64,000 nucleotides of DNA from an uncultured Pontibacter sp. (GCF_947499215.1 NZ_CANMNI010000001.1:1054001-1118000); one strand, 5' to 3'; shown: positions 41,874 through 51,066, counted from the stretch's first letter. Notes: generated by a model from the sequence alone, not told the origin. Program-made: numbers and translations.

Positions 41874-43151
41874 ATGAAAACAATCTTAAGTCTCGTACTT
41901 GCCCTCCTAATGGCAAACGTATGCCTTGCCCAATCCCCAACAACTAAAATTGACAACCTCCGGGTATTTATAGACTGCCAAGCCTACTGCGACACCGACT
42001 ATATTAAGCGCGAGATCACCTTTGTGGATTATGTGAATGATCGATTTCAGGCCAATGTCTATATTCTGATTACCTCTCAGTCCACTGGAAGCGGAGGCCG
42101 TGAGTATAAGCTCCAGTTCGAGGGGCAGGAGAAATTTGCCGGAATGATTGAGACCAAGTCATACCTGAGACAGGCTGTCGCTACGGATGATGAGGACCGC
42201 AAAGAGGCTGTTGCAAAGATAAAACTGGGCCTCATGCCTTACCTACTCAAAACGGAGAAGGCAAAGGACATGATCATTTCCTTTAAAGACGCTAACAGCG
42301 ATGCCCCCGAGATTGCCACCACCCCTGCTGAGGACCCTTGGAATTTCTGGGTGTTCAACCTCAATTTGCGTGGCCATTTCAGCGGAGACAGAAACTACTC
42401 CAGCAACAGCCTGAACGGGGGCATAAGCGCCAACAGAGTAACAGACAAACTGAAGACCAGCTTCTCCATAAACGCAAATGAGAACAACAACCGGTTTGGG
42501 GAGGGCGATGAGATGTTCACGTATACCAACAGGCGCTATAGCGCTAGCAACACCACGGTATGGTCTATCACCAACCATTTGTCAGCTGGTGGCTATGTCA
42601 GTGCCCAGAAGTCCGATTACAGCAACTACGACCTAGACCTAGCTGTAACCCCTGCTATTGAGTACAATTTCTTCCCCTACTCCGAGTCCAATAACCGCTA
42701 TGTAGGCCTCATGTACAAGGTCGGTCCACGCTATTTAAACTACATAGAGGAAACCATTTTTTCTCAGATGAAGGAGTTCAGATTTCAGGAGAGCCTGTCA
42801 CTGGACGTGAGCTTTAATCAGAAATGGGGGCAGATCAGCGGCTCGACTTCTTTCAGCCATTACTTCCACGACTTCTCCAAGAAGCGGCTTTCCTTTTCAG
42901 GCTACGGGGATATCCGCCTTTTCAAAGGCTTCTCCTTTAATGTGGGCGGCTATTATGCCATACAGCGGGACCAGCTGAACATTATAAAAGGTACAGTCTC
43001 TGACCAAGATTTGCTAACCAGAAGGCGCCAACTGGACTCCAACTATGACTTCTTTTTCAACTTTGGAATCCGGTACCGGTTCGGCTCTCTTTTCAACAAC
43101 GTCGTAAATCCAAGATTTGACGGCGGCGGTGGCATGATGTATTTCTACTAA
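41874..43151 (+). CDS. Predicted outer-membrane beta-barrel protein
   Basis: 425 residues with signal peptide (SLVLALLMANVCLAQ). The N-terminal part (NLRVFIDCQAYCDTDYIKRE) has two cysteines. The remainder is amphipathic and beta-rich with many aromatic residues, consistent with a barrel. I do not know its family name or function. Confidence 0.7.
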   Translation: MKTILSLVLALLMANVCLAQSPTTKIDNLRVFIDCQAYCDTDYIKREITFVDYVNDRFQANVYILITSQSTGSGGREYKLQFEGQEKFAGMIETKSYLRQAVATDDEDRKEAVAKIKLGLMPYLLKTEKAKDMIISFKDANSDAPEIATTPAEDPWNFWVFNLNLRGHFSGDRNYSSNSLNGGISANRVTDKLKTSFSINANENNNRFGEGDEMFTYTNRRYSASNTTVWSITNHLSAGGYVSAQKSDYSNYDLDLAVTPAIEYNFFPYSESNNRYVGLMYKVGPRYLNYIEETIFSQMKEFRFQESLSLDVSFNQKWGQISGSTSFSHYFHDFSKKRLSFSGYGDIRLFKGFSFNVGGYYAIQRDQLNIIKGTVSDQDLLTRRRQLDSNYDFFFNFGIRYRFGSLFNNVVNPRFDGGGGMMYFY

Positions 43152-43179
43152 CACTAACCTCTACTAATACTTACCACAT

Positions 43180-43221
43180 AAAAAGAGCGGTCCGTCTCCC
43201 TAAGGCGGACCGCTCTTTTTT
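43180..43221. terminator. Bidirectional terminator
   Basis: Stem AGAGCGGTCCG with CGGACCGCTCT, A and T flanks, between converging genes. Confidence 0.9.
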
Positions 43222-43238
43222 CTACTGTTCAGCAATTA

Positions 43239-44048
43239 TTATTTCTTCAAAGGCGAGTCCTTCTCTTTCGCCATCACATTGTACACCAGTTTATCGGCCA
43301 AGCTCGGGAAGAGTTTGTTGATCCAAACGGCCATCTTGCCTTGGGTGGTCATCACGAGGTCGCGTTTGCGCTTGATGGTGGCTTGCAGAATGCGGTCGGC
43401 CACTTCTTCGGCGCTCATCATTTTTTGCTCATCGCGCGGGGTTTCGCCTTGTTGCTGCCCGTCAGCGGCGAGGGCGGTGTTGCGGATATTGGAGGCCGTA
43501 AAACCCGGGCAGGCGATCAGCACGTGCACGCCGGAATGCAGCAACTCCGTGCGCAAGGTCTCTAGGAAACCGTGCATCGCAAACTTAGAAGCCGAGTACC
43601 CCGTGCGGGCCGGCAGACCACGGTATCCGGCAATAGAAGAAATACCGATGATGGAGCCTTTGGCCGCCTGTATGTAGGGCAGGGCAAACTTGGTGCTGTA
43701 CACCGTGCCCCAGAAATTGATGTCCATTACCTTGCGCAGCACGTCCAGATCGAGATCCGCAAAAAGCGCGCGCATGGAAATGCCTGCATTGTTGATGAGG
43801 ATGTCCAGTTTCCCGTACTTGGCTACCGTCTCGGCTACCATGCGCTCGCAATCGGCCTCCACACTCACGTCAGCGTTAACAGCGAGGTTATCTATACCTG
43901 CCGCTGTCAGCTCTTGCGCCGTTTGGTCGAGGTTCTGTTGGTTGCGGCCGGAGTAGGCCACCTTCGCCCCTGCCCCGCCAAAGGCAAAGGCCAGCGCCTT
44001 ACCTATACCGGATGTGCCGCCGGTTATCAGCACTACTTTATTTTTCAT
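43239..44048 (-). CDS. Short-chain dehydrogenase/reductase (SDR)
   Basis: Classical SDR: cofactor motif ITGGTSGIGKA at the N-terminus, NNAG in the middle, SSIAGYRGLPARTGYSASKF with catalytic Tyr and Lys (YSASK), then a C-terminal extension with a basic amphipathic segment (IKRKRDLVMTTQGKMAVWIN). The latter is typical of SDRs acting on ketones near membranes or lipids. ATG 44048 (MKNKVVLITGG) is chosen over an in-frame TTG at 44057. Confidence 0.9.
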   Translation of the reverse strand: MKNKVVLITGGTSGIGKALAFAFGGAGAKVAYSGRNQQNLDQTAQELTAAGIDNLAVNADVSVEADCERMVAETVAKYGKLDILINNAGISMRALFADLDLDVLRKVMDINFWGTVYSTKFALPYIQAAKGSIIGISSIAGYRGLPARTGYSASKFAMHGFLETLRTELLHSGVHVLIACPGFTASNIRNTALAADGQQQGETPRDEQKMMSAEEVADRILQATIKRKRDLVMTTQGKMAVWINKLFPSLADKLVYNVMAKEKDSPLKK

Positions 44049-44194
44049 TTGAGTCAATTCAGATTATAAGGACTTAATTTCTTTCGTCCTTTCTCCCATC
44101 ATCAAGAGTTAGCTACAAAACTACTATTTCTGAGGCAAATATTGTTTATGAATGTCGGTGATAGGTGGATTACGCCTATACCTTATAAATTGCG

Positions 44195-44202
44195 TACCTT
44201 TG
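44195..44202 (+). promoter_or_regulatory. Promoter core TACCTTTG for thiL
   Basis: Fits TAnnTTTGC. It lies inside the longest thiL reading frame, so translation must start after it, at ATG 44223. No -33 box is evident. Confidence 0.55.
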
Positions 44203-44222
44203 CAGGTATAATTGAGAAAAAC

Positions 44223-45248
44223 ATGAGTGACTATACCCCATTAAGCGAAGTAGGCGAGTTTGGCCTCATCAAGCGACTAAAGGACAAAATAGAATTGCGC
44301 CAGCCTTCCACCATCACAGGCATCGGTGACGACGCGGCCATACTGGAGCCGGGCGAAAAGCAGATTGTAGTGACCAGCGACATGCTGCTCGAAGGCGTGC
44401 ATTTCGACCTCACCTTCTGCCCTCTCAAGCACTTGGGTTACAAGGCGGTTGCCGTGAATGTGTCGGATATTGCGGCTATGTTTGCCAAGCCGACACAGAT
44501 CACGGTTAACATCGCGCTGGGTGCCAAGTACACCGTGGAGGCAGTAGAGGAACTGTACGAAGGCATGCGCCTTGCCTGTGAGAACTACAACGTAGACCTA
44601 GTGGGCGGCGACACCACCTCTTCCCGCACTGGACTAGTGATCAGCATTACCGCGATTGGCGAAGTGGCTAAAGGCGAAGCAGTGCTGCGCAGCGGTGCCA
44701 AAGAAAACGACCTGATCTGTGTGACCGGAGACCTCGGTGCGGCATACCTCGGTCTGCAGATTCTGGAGCGCGAGAAACAGGCTTTTATGGCCGACCCGGA
44801 AATGCAGCCGCATCTGGAGAACAAGCAGTATATTGTGGGTCGTCAGCTGCGCCCAGAGGCACGCATGGATGTAATCCACGACATGAAGGAGCGCGACATC
44901 AAGCCGACTTCCATGATCGACGTGTCAGACGGACTGGCATCGGAGTTGTTCCATATCTGCGCTCAGTCAGGCGTGGGAGCCACTATCTACAAAGACAACC
45001 TGCCGGCAGACGAGCAAATGCTGGAGACGGCCATGGAGTTCAACCTCGACCCGATCACCTGCATCCTCAACGGCGGCGAGGACTACGAACTCCTGTTCAC
45101 AGTGCCTATTTCAGATTACGACAAAGTAAAAAACCACCCGGATATCAGCATTATTGGCAAGATCACTGACAAGAGCGAAGGTATAAATCTAGCAAACAAA
45201 CACGGGCAATCTTTCCCGTTGCAGGCACAGGGCTGGCAGCATTTTTAA
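44223..45248 (+). CDS. thiL: Thiamine-monophosphate kinase
   Basis: Last step of thiamine diphosphate synthesis, phosphorylating thiamine monophosphate with ATP. The GHMP-unrelated PurM-like fold shows GEFGLIKRL, IGDDAAILEP, VVTSDMLLEGVHFDL (metal-binding Asp), VNVSDIAAMFAKP and VGGDTTSS. The C-terminal half has MIDVSDGLASEL and LNGGEDYELLFTV. The start at 44223 gives the usual N-terminus; the 27-residue extension upstream contains the promoter core. A terminator follows at 45256. Confidence 0.96.
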   Translation: MSDYTPLSEVGEFGLIKRLKDKIELRQPSTITGIGDDAAILEPGEKQIVVTSDMLLEGVHFDLTFCPLKHLGYKAVAVNVSDIAAMFAKPTQITVNIALGAKYTVEAVEELYEGMRLACENYNVDLVGGDTTSSRTGLVISITAIGEVAKGEAVLRSGAKENDLICVTGDLGAAYLGLQILEREKQAFMADPEMQPHLENKQYIVGRQLRPEARMDVIHDMKERDIKPTSMIDVSDGLASELFHICAQSGVGATIYKDNLPADEQMLETAMEFNLDPITCILNGGEDYELLFTVPISDYDKVKNHPDISIIGKITDKSEGINLANKHGQSFPLQAQGWQHF

Positions 45249-45255
45249 GACAAAC

Positions 45256-45289
45256 AAAAAAAGGAAAGCTTTACGGCTTTCCTTTTTTT
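45256..45289. terminator. Bidirectional terminator
   Basis: Stem AAGGAAAGC with GCTTTCCTT, A and T runs, between converging genes. Confidence 0.88.
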
Positions 45290-45314
45290 GTTTTATGCTC
45301 TCGTGTATCTACAA

Positions 45315-45686
45315 TCAATCCTCTGGGAATGGGATGAACACGAAGTTGGTGAAGTTCTCGCCATCCACTACAAACAGGCAGCAGAACTCATCCGGGTCTT
45401 TGTAAGCCGCGGCGAAGTCCTCTACTTTCTCCTCATCAACCAGTTTATGCTTAATGAAATCCTCCAAGTAAGAGGCGTAGATATTCCACTCCAATGCCAG
45501 TTCCTCCTTTGCCAGAAACAGCGAGCCGATTGGCACTTCTGTTCGGGAGAAAACGAAGATCGGGTACTTGGATATGTTGCGCTTGCGCACTTGGTAAGAA
45601 GCTTCGCGCAGCGTTTCGGCTACCACCACAAAGTCTTTTGAAATGGTGCCGAGGTATTTACCGTTTAATTCAGGATCGTTTTGCAT
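45315..45686 (-). CDS. Hypothetical protein (123 residues) co-transcribed with rlmD
   Basis: Soluble, acidic-ended protein (CCLFVVDGENFTNFVFIPFP at the end). I do not recognise the family, but it starts 6 bases after the end of rlmD on the same strand, so it is expressed with it. The sequence is protein-like with no low-complexity tract, which supports a real gene. Confidence 0.7.
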   Translation of the reverse strand: MQNDPELNGKYLGTISKDFVVVAETLREASYQVRKRNISKYPIFVFSRTEVPIGSLFLAKEELALEWNIYASYLEDFIKHKLVDEEKVEDFAAAYKDPDEFCCLFVVDGENFTNFVFIPFPED

Positions 45687-45692
45687 ACGCTT

Positions 45693-47105
45693 TTATTTAG
45701 CTGTTAACAGAACAATATTTTCTACGTGGTGCGTCTGCGGGAACATATCCACTGGCTGCACACGGGTAACGTCATATTTTTCAGAAAGCAACTCCAAGTC
45801 ACGGGCCTGCGTGGCCGGGTTGCAGCTCACATACACAATGCGGTTGGCATGCACCTGCAGCAACTTGGCGACTACCTTCTCATCCATGCCGGCACGCGGC
45901 GGATCCGTGATCACCACATCCGGTCTGCCATGGCGCTCGATCAGCTCATCCGACAGAATGTCTTTCATGTCGCCGGCATAGAAGGTGGTGTTGGCGATAT
46001 CGTTGATCTGCGAGTTGATTTTGGCATCTTCAATGGCGCTCGGCACATATTCTATCCCTATTACCTCTCGGCTCTGACGGGCCACAAAGTTAGCGATAGT
46101 ACCGGCTCCGGTATAGAGGTCATATACCAGTTCATTTCCGGTCAGGCCCGCAAACTCGCGGGTCAGGCGGTATAGCTCGTACGCCTGATCGCCGTTGGTC
46201 TGGTAGAAGGACTTTGGCCCCACCCGGAAGCGTATACCTTCCATTTCTTCATGTATGTACGGCAGGCCTTTATAGCACACTACCTCCAAGTCGTGGAAAG
46301 TCTCGTTGCCTTTGCCATTCACGATATACTGTAGCGAGGTGATTTCTGGGAAAGTAGTAGCCAGATGTTCCAGTAAACCTGTCAGGGCTTCCTCGTCCTC
46401 GTGGTATACCTGCACAATCACCATCAGTTCACCGGTATTGGCTGTCCGGATGATCAGGTTGCGCAACCAGCCGGTCATGCGCAGCTTGTCAAAAAACACC
46501 AGATTGTTAGCTCTTGCATAGTCGCGCACGGCCAGTCGGATGCTGTTGGACGGCTCTGGCTGCAGGTAGCAGTTCTGGATGTCGAGGATTTTGTCGAAGC
46601 GACCCGGCATGTGGAAGCCCAGTGCCCGGCGCTCGTGCTCCTCCCCTGACTTGATCTGTTCGTTGGTCAGCCAGCCGTAGTTGGAGAAAGTGAACTCCAG
46701 TTTGTTGCGGTAGAACTTGTCTTTGGCTGAGCCCAGAATCGGGTCGAAAGGCGGAAGCGGCACTTTGCCAATGCGCTCAAGGTTATCCTGCACCTGCTTT
46801 TGCTTGTAATATAGCTGCGTGTCGTAGCCAATGTGCTGCCACTTGCAACCGCCGCAGGTTCCGAAGTGCTCACAGAAAGGCTGCACGCGCACCTCCGAGT
46901 AGGCGTGGAAATTCACCGCCTCGGCTTCCATAAAGCTCTTCTTTTTGCGGGTGATACGCAGGTCCACTACATCACCGGGGGCCACGCCGCCCACAAAAAT
47001 CACCATGTTGTCATGACGGGCGAGGCACTTGCCTTCGGCCACCATCTCCTCTATTCTTATGTTTTCGAGTATCTCGAAATTGATCTTCTTCTTTTGCTTT
47101 CTCAC
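45693..47105 (-). CDS. rlmD: 23S rRNA (uracil-C5) methyltransferase, RlmD/RumA family
   Basis: SAM-dependent methyltransferase of the RumA/TrmA family acting on a uracil of 23S rRNA. The N-terminal TRAM-like domain is about 1-65; the [4Fe-4S]-ligand cysteines are Cys78, Cys84 and Cys87 in CEHFGTCGGCKWQ. The SAM domain has LVYDLYTGAGTIANFVA and TDPPRAGMD, and the catalytic Cys428 in VSCNPATQ. The start codon is GTG at 47105, with a TAATTTTG core at 47113-47120; transcription would start at about 47106, i.e. a leaderless transcript. RlmC/RlmD assignment by position of methylated base is not certain. Confidence 0.9.
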   Translation of the reverse strand: MRKQKKKINFEILENIRIEEMVAEGKCLARHDNMVIFVGGVAPGDVVDLRITRKKKSFMEAEAVNFHAYSEVRVQPFCEHFGTCGGCKWQHIGYDTQLYYKQKQVQDNLERIGKVPLPPFDPILGSAKDKFYRNKLEFTFSNYGWLTNEQIKSGEEHERRALGFHMPGRFDKILDIQNCYLQPEPSNSIRLAVRDYARANNLVFFDKLRMTGWLRNLIIRTANTGELMVIVQVYHEDEEALTGLLEHLATTFPEITSLQYIVNGKGNETFHDLEVVCYKGLPYIHEEMEGIRFRVGPKSFYQTNGDQAYELYRLTREFAGLTGNELVYDLYTGAGTIANFVARQSREVIGIEYVPSAIEDAKINSQINDIANTTFYAGDMKDILSDELIERHGRPDVVITDPPRAGMDEKVVAKLLQVHANRIVYVSCNPATQARDLELLSEKYDVTRVQPVDMFPQTHHVENIVLLTAK

Positions 47106-47112
47106 AGTGCTG

Positions 47113-47120
47113 CAAAATTA
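47113..47120 (-). promoter_or_regulatory. Promoter core TAATTTTG for rlmD
   Basis: Minus-strand TAATTTTG eight bases ahead of the GTG start codon. No -33 match. Confidence 0.45.
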
Positions 47121-47381
47121 GCTAAAATTCGGGAGATGTGAGAAGGAGGGTCGTATTATCCAACACACTGCTTACTTTTAAAAGGCGCTGCCCTCTTATA
47201 CGCCAGCACGGACGTGGAGTCAAAACGTCGTGTTATTCAAAGAAGTGATGCTTTTTATGGAGGTTAACAGCGATTGCATACCTGTCTGGTATACTGGCAC
47301 TGTTTGCTTTTGCGATACCTTGCGCTTGCTTGTTCCTTATTTGCGTATAGGCTATATCGACAAATTACAGGGAGGAGTCTT

Positions 47382-48068
47382 ATGAAAATTATTTCGCTTG
47401 CATTACAGACAAGCCAGCCCGAGAAGCTGAAGGCTTTTTACACGCAAACGATGGGGCTGCCTCCACTAGCTGAGGCGGAAAACCAGTTCAGCGTACAGGC
47501 AGGCTTCAGCACCATCACATTCAGCACAGTGCCCGAAAGAGCAGAAGGTCCATATCACTTTGCCCTCAACATACCCAGCAACAGAATCAGGGCGGCGGCG
47601 GAGTGGCTGCAGGATCGAGTGGCCTTTCTACACGCTCCGGGCGCGACCAGTCCGATAGTGCAGCACGAAAATTGGGAGGCTTATGCGCTCTACTTCTACG
47701 ATCCTGATTTCAATATTGTAGAACTCATTGCGCACAAAGCCACACCAGAAAGCCACGCACCATTTGGACCAGAACAGCTAATAGGTCTGGCAGAGGTTGG
47801 TTTACCAGTGACCGATGTCGCGGGCTTTAGTCGTGAGCTCCGTGAGCAGCTAGAACTGCCCCGCTGGAAATCGGCCACTACTCTGTTTGAGGCCATTGGC
47901 AACGAAGAGGGCATGTTCATTGTGGTTCAGGAGCAGCGCCCTTGGTTTCCGACACAGAATCTGGCCATGGCATTGCCTACCCGGGTGGAGGTGCAAACGG
48001 CTGGCACGGCCACGGTACAGCATGGTCCTTTTCTAATTGCGTCTGTAAGGGCCACTAACAAAGTATAG
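47382..48068 (+). CDS. VOC/glyoxalase-fold protein (two-domain)
   Basis: Small metal-dependent vicinal oxygen chelate protein: first half has SLALQTSQPEKLKAFYTQTM and YFYDPDFNIVELIAHK (His/Glu ligand pattern), second half repeats the fold (LPVTDVAGFSRELREQL). It could be a dioxygenase, isomerase or resistance-type binding protein. A Shine-Dalgarno GGGAGG is placed 7 bases ahead of ATG 47382, which is why this start is preferred over the 36-residue longer frame. Confidence 0.82.
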   Translation: MKIISLALQTSQPEKLKAFYTQTMGLPPLAEAENQFSVQAGFSTITFSTVPERAEGPYHFALNIPSNRIRAAAEWLQDRVAFLHAPGATSPIVQHENWEAYALYFYDPDFNIVELIAHKATPESHAPFGPEQLIGLAEVGLPVTDVAGFSRELREQLELPRWKSATTLFEAIGNEEGMFIVVQEQRPWFPTQNLAMALPTRVEVQTAGTATVQHGPFLIASVRATNKV

Positions 48069-48141
48069 CCGGCCAAGGGAACACTGCCGGCTAAAGCCCG
48101 TTTAAAAAGCATAGTTGATCATCAACCCAAAAAACAAAACT

Positions 48142-48933
48142 ATGAGAAACGACGAGCAAAATTTCGACAGAGACTACCGTAACCGGAGCCAGCGTTCCGG
48201 CCACAGGGATAACCTATCAAACTACCAGAGCCGCTACGAGGACAAAGGCAATTACTACGGTATGCCAGACCAAGGGCATGAGTACCGCAATGTAAGCAGC
48301 CGGAACCAAGACGAGCGCCGCACGCAAGGCCGCATGCACCAGAACGAGTGGGGCGGCAATGCAGACTATAACCGTGGCAGCCAAAGCAGCTCACAGGACG
48401 ACCACTACCGCTACGGCGACCCAAACCCCTACATGAATTACCAGCGCCAAGGCGGCTATGAACGTGAACGCGGCACCGGCTGGCGCAGCGAAGGCGTGGA
48501 CCATGGCAACCGCCGCTACGAACGTCAGGAGAACAGCTACCGCCAGACCGGCCACGGCCGCCGCTTTGACCAGTACGGTCGCGACGAAGAGTATAACTAC
48601 GCACATGGCCGTCAGGACGGTCGACGCAGCGTAGATGATCCCGAAAGCCTCGACGACCGCTACTACGACCGCGGTGAGCACTCGCGCAGCAGCAGCGAGA
48701 ACGACTATGGCCGGCAGTATGGCAGCAACTACGACCACCGCAACCGTGACCGCCAAGGCCGCAACGACAACTATGAGTCGCGCAGCTACCGCGACAAGAG
48801 CGAATTTGACCGCCGCAGCGACGAATCGCCTAGCCGCAGCCCAAGAGGGTACGGCTACCGCTCAGGCCCTGACTACTCGGCCAGCTCCCCTATCACCAAT
48901 TACGGACCGGGGGTTCGCGGCTACCAGAAATAA
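48142..48933 (+). CDS. Disordered Arg/Tyr/Asp/Gly-rich protein
   Basis: 263 residues almost devoid of hydrophobic residues, with dense RY, RDN, DRR, GYGYRSGPDYS and YGRQYGSNYDHR-like stretches. No domain, signal or membrane segment. Such Arg-, Tyr- and Gly-rich proteins are usually intrinsically disordered and can bind nucleic acid or form condensates; here that is inference from composition. Codon use is GC-rich with strong bias, so the reading frame is real. ATG 48142 is preferred over an in-frame TTG at 48115. The end of the gene is followed by a hairpin of GAAGTCCACC and GGTGGACTTC. Confidence 0.75.
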   Translation: MRNDEQNFDRDYRNRSQRSGHRDNLSNYQSRYEDKGNYYGMPDQGHEYRNVSSRNQDERRTQGRMHQNEWGGNADYNRGSQSSSQDDHYRYGDPNPYMNYQRQGGYERERGTGWRSEGVDHGNRRYERQENSYRQTGHGRRFDQYGRDEEYNYAHGRQDGRRSVDDPESLDDRYYDRGEHSRSSSENDYGRQYGSNYDHRNRDRQGRNDNYESRSYRDKSEFDRRSDESPSRSPRGYGYRSGPDYSASSPITNYGPGVRGYQK

Positions 48934-49072
48934 AGCTTAAAACGAAGTCCACCACCCGGTGGACTTCCTGCTTTTCATGCAACATGTTTATCTTATCCTA
49001 GCTGTTTGCGTAAAAAGCATCTCAGCCCCTGCGCATCGTTCCAGTAGGGCTTATACTTAAAAATTATGCTGT

Positions 49073-49537
49073 ATGAATAAAATGTTACGCCTTTCCTTTC
49101 TTACCATTCTACCCTTCTTGCTCGCTGCGTGCGGTTACGTCCGCGAAAAAAACCAACAGTTCGGCGAGGGCGATACTGTATTGCAGGGCTCCTACTGGAT
49201 GCTGCTCTCCCTGCAGGACCAACAGTTCAAGGATAACCCGGAGACACGAACGGCCTACCTTCGATTTGAGGAGGGCAGCGATGACCTGAAAGGCTTTACC
49301 GGATGCAACCGTCTAATGGGCAAGTACCGCCTGAGCAATGGCTCCATTCAGCTTACCAACCTAAGTTCCAGCCGTGCGATGTGCCCTATCATAGAGCAGG
49401 AAAACATGCTGATGGATGTACTGGCTAAAACAGACACTTACAGAATTTCCGGTGAGGTGCTTACCCTTTATGCCCAGAATGAGGCTGTGGCTACCTTTCG
49501 AGCTGGAGCCGAACCGACGATTCCCGACACCCGCTAA
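49073..49537 (+). CDS. META-domain lipoprotein (HslJ-like)
   Basis: Envelope lipoprotein: signal peptide with lipobox LLAACG (Cys20), followed by a META domain with the hallmark FTGCNRLMGKY and SSSRAMCPI. The HslJ/META group is linked to heat, novobiocin or motility effects in enterobacteria, but the biochemical role is unclear. Length is normal for the family (154). It stands alone. Confidence 0.9.
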   Translation: MNKMLRLSFLTILPFLLAACGYVREKNQQFGEGDTVLQGSYWMLLSLQDQQFKDNPETRTAYLRFEEGSDDLKGFTGCNRLMGKYRLSNGSIQLTNLSSSRAMCPIIEQENMLMDVLAKTDTYRISGEVLTLYAQNEAVATFRAGAEPTIPDTR

Positions 49538-49635
49538 ACAAACCCAAACCAGACCATAACCATCTTGCCTGTGTTGCAGTATGCTTAAGACACTGGTACT
49601 TATATATATTTTCGTTCAAATAATCTACCTATACT

Positions 49636-50169
49636 ATGGCAACAACTAAATGGATCTCAGACCCGGCGCACAGCGAAGTGCAGTTTAAAGTAAAACACCT
49701 GATGATCACCACCGTGACAGGGTATTTTCACAAATTTAATGTGGAGGTAGAAACTGATGGCGAAGATTTTCATACTGCCAGAAGCATTGTATTTACCGCG
49801 GATGTAGACTCTATCGGCACCAACAACGAGCAGCGGGACACCCACCTAAAGTCAGCTGATTTCTTTGATGCCGACAACCATTCCGAAATCAGGTTTGAAG
49901 GGAAAGGATACGAAGAGCTGAAACCCGGATTCGAGAAGCTGAATGGCGAACTGACCATACGCGGAACTACCCGCCCGATTACGCTGGATGTGGAGCACCA
50001 TGGCACTGTGGTTGACCCCTACGGCCAGACCAAGGCTGGCTTTAGCGTAGACGGCAAGATCAAACGCAAAGAGTTTGGACTGATGTGGGACGCCGTAACC
50101 GAAGCCGGCAGTGTGGTGGTGAGCGACGAGATAAGAGTGCACTGTGAAATACAGTTGGTAAAACAATAA
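49636..50169 (+). CDS. YceI-family lipid-binding-like protein (no signal peptide)
   Basis: 177-residue YceI-fold protein; the family binds polyisoprenoids inside a beta-barrel. Marks are WISDPAHSEVQFKVKHLM, FTADVDSIGTNNEQRDTHL, SADFFDADNHSEIRFEGKG and GKIKRKEFGLMWD. Unlike E. coli YceI, it starts straight at the mature-type sequence with no signal peptide, so it is likely cytoplasmic, as often seen for Bacteroidota copies. A terminator follows at 50173. Confidence 0.93.
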   Translation: MATTKWISDPAHSEVQFKVKHLMITTVTGYFHKFNVEVETDGEDFHTARSIVFTADVDSIGTNNEQRDTHLKSADFFDADNHSEIRFEGKGYEELKPGFEKLNGELTIRGTTRPITLDVEHHGTVVDPYGQTKAGFSVDGKIKRKEFGLMWDAVTEAGSVVVSDEIRVHCEIQLVKQ

Positions 50170-50172
50170 ACC

Positions 50173-50214
50173 AAACGCTCCTATCGCACAAAATAGGTAC
50201 TGTAGGAGCGTTTG
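50173..50214 (+). terminator. Intrinsic terminator after the YceI gene
   Basis: Arms AAACGCTCCT and AGGAGCGTTT with a T-containing end. Confidence 0.78.
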
Positions 50215-50398
50215 CTATACCTGCAGGTCGCACCCCCCACATTTACGCTGCTTGAACTCCGTTCGCTCTGCCGCTTATGCCACGGCCCAGCGCTTCTGCC
50301 GGTTTCCGACCGCGCCGGCTACCTGACTCGAAATTTGAACCGGGCCCTGTTCGGAAAATCATCAGGCATGCCTGTTTGCATGAAATCCTCCTATTGTT

Positions 50399-50680
50399 AT
50401 GCAAAAGAAAAGCGCCAGAAAAGCTATAAAAAACACGTTGCAGATCGACCTGAGTGAAAAAGCATCTCAGGAGCTATACCTGAACATCTGCAATTTTCTG
50501 CTTCATAAAGACGACAAGTGCTATATCAGCGTGATCAGGTATAAGTATCTATTATTGTGCGGCGAAATCAGTACGGCAGTAAGCGACTATTTGGTAATGG
50601 AGCAGCTTATTGAGAAGATGCAGTCGAAACACTCCCTTGTACTGTCCTCCCTTACCTACATTGCTCGCTATAAATCCTAA
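50399..50680 (+). CDS. Small hypothetical protein (93 residues)
   Basis: Unrecognised, Lys-rich start (MQKKSARKAIKNTLQIDLSE) then helical body (ELYLNICNFLLHKDDKC, DYLVMEQLIEKMQSKHS). No signal or membrane helix. It is followed at once by a strong terminator, which supports an expressed gene. Confidence 0.6.
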   Translation: MQKKSARKAIKNTLQIDLSEKASQELYLNICNFLLHKDDKCYISVIRYKYLLLCGEISTAVSDYLVMEQLIEKMQSKHSLVLSSLTYIARYKS

Positions 50681-50727
50681 AAGAGGTATGGCCCGCCAAA
50701 TAATAAGCGAGCCATACCTCTTTTTTA
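50679..50727. terminator. Bidirectional terminator
   Basis: Stem AAAAGAGGTATGGC with GCCATACCTCTTTT and a T run. It lies between converging genes and contains the AGGTATG/CATACCT pair. Confidence 0.88.
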
Positions 50728-50756
50728 GATTTCCTGATCAACTATATTACTGAGGG

Positions 50757-51038
50757 TTACTCCTTCAGTAGCTTCTGATAGTTGGGATTCTTATGAATGA
50801 ACTTCTTTACAACAGGGCAAGTGGCGATCACCTTTTTGCCATTCTCCTCGGCATAGCACAGCCCTTCTTCTATCAGTTTATTGGCCACGCCTTTGCCCCG
50901 TGCCGACTCCGGCACAAAGGTATGCGTAAAATCCAGCACCTCTTCTGAAGGAGTGGCATAGGCCAACTCGGCATCCTCCTCTCCCATATTGGCAGTAAAC
51001 TGTTGGTATTCCTTATCGTGCTTTATATTCACTTCCAT
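50757..51038 (-). CDS. Small GNAT-like N-acetyltransferase (YjdJ type)
   Basis: 93-residue acetyltransferase-fold protein of the short YjdJ/GNAT group. Marks are LDFTHTFVPESARGKGVANKL (acetyl-CoA-binding loop R-x-x-G-x-A) and CYAEENGKKVIATCPVVKKF. Start at ATG 51038 is used; an in-frame TTG at 51047 adds three residues. It begins 28 bases after the glgX stop, so the two may share a transcript. Confidence 0.85.
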   Translation of the reverse strand: MEVNIKHDKEYQQFTANMGEEDAELAYATPSEEVLDFTHTFVPESARGKGVANKLIEEGLCYAEENGKKVIATCPVVKKFIHKNPNYQKLLKE

Positions 51039-51066
51039 GATGTTCAAAATATAGTTTAGTTAATAA

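Noticed and set aside
48140..48756. Antisense frames of 154 and 121 residues in the disordered-protein gene
   Set aside because: Shadow frames of a low-complexity, strongly biased gene.
50212..50457. 81-residue frame overlapping the start of the 93-residue gene
   Set aside because: Different frame, Cys/Arg/Pro-rich composition, begins inside a terminator; the gene at 50399 is better supported.
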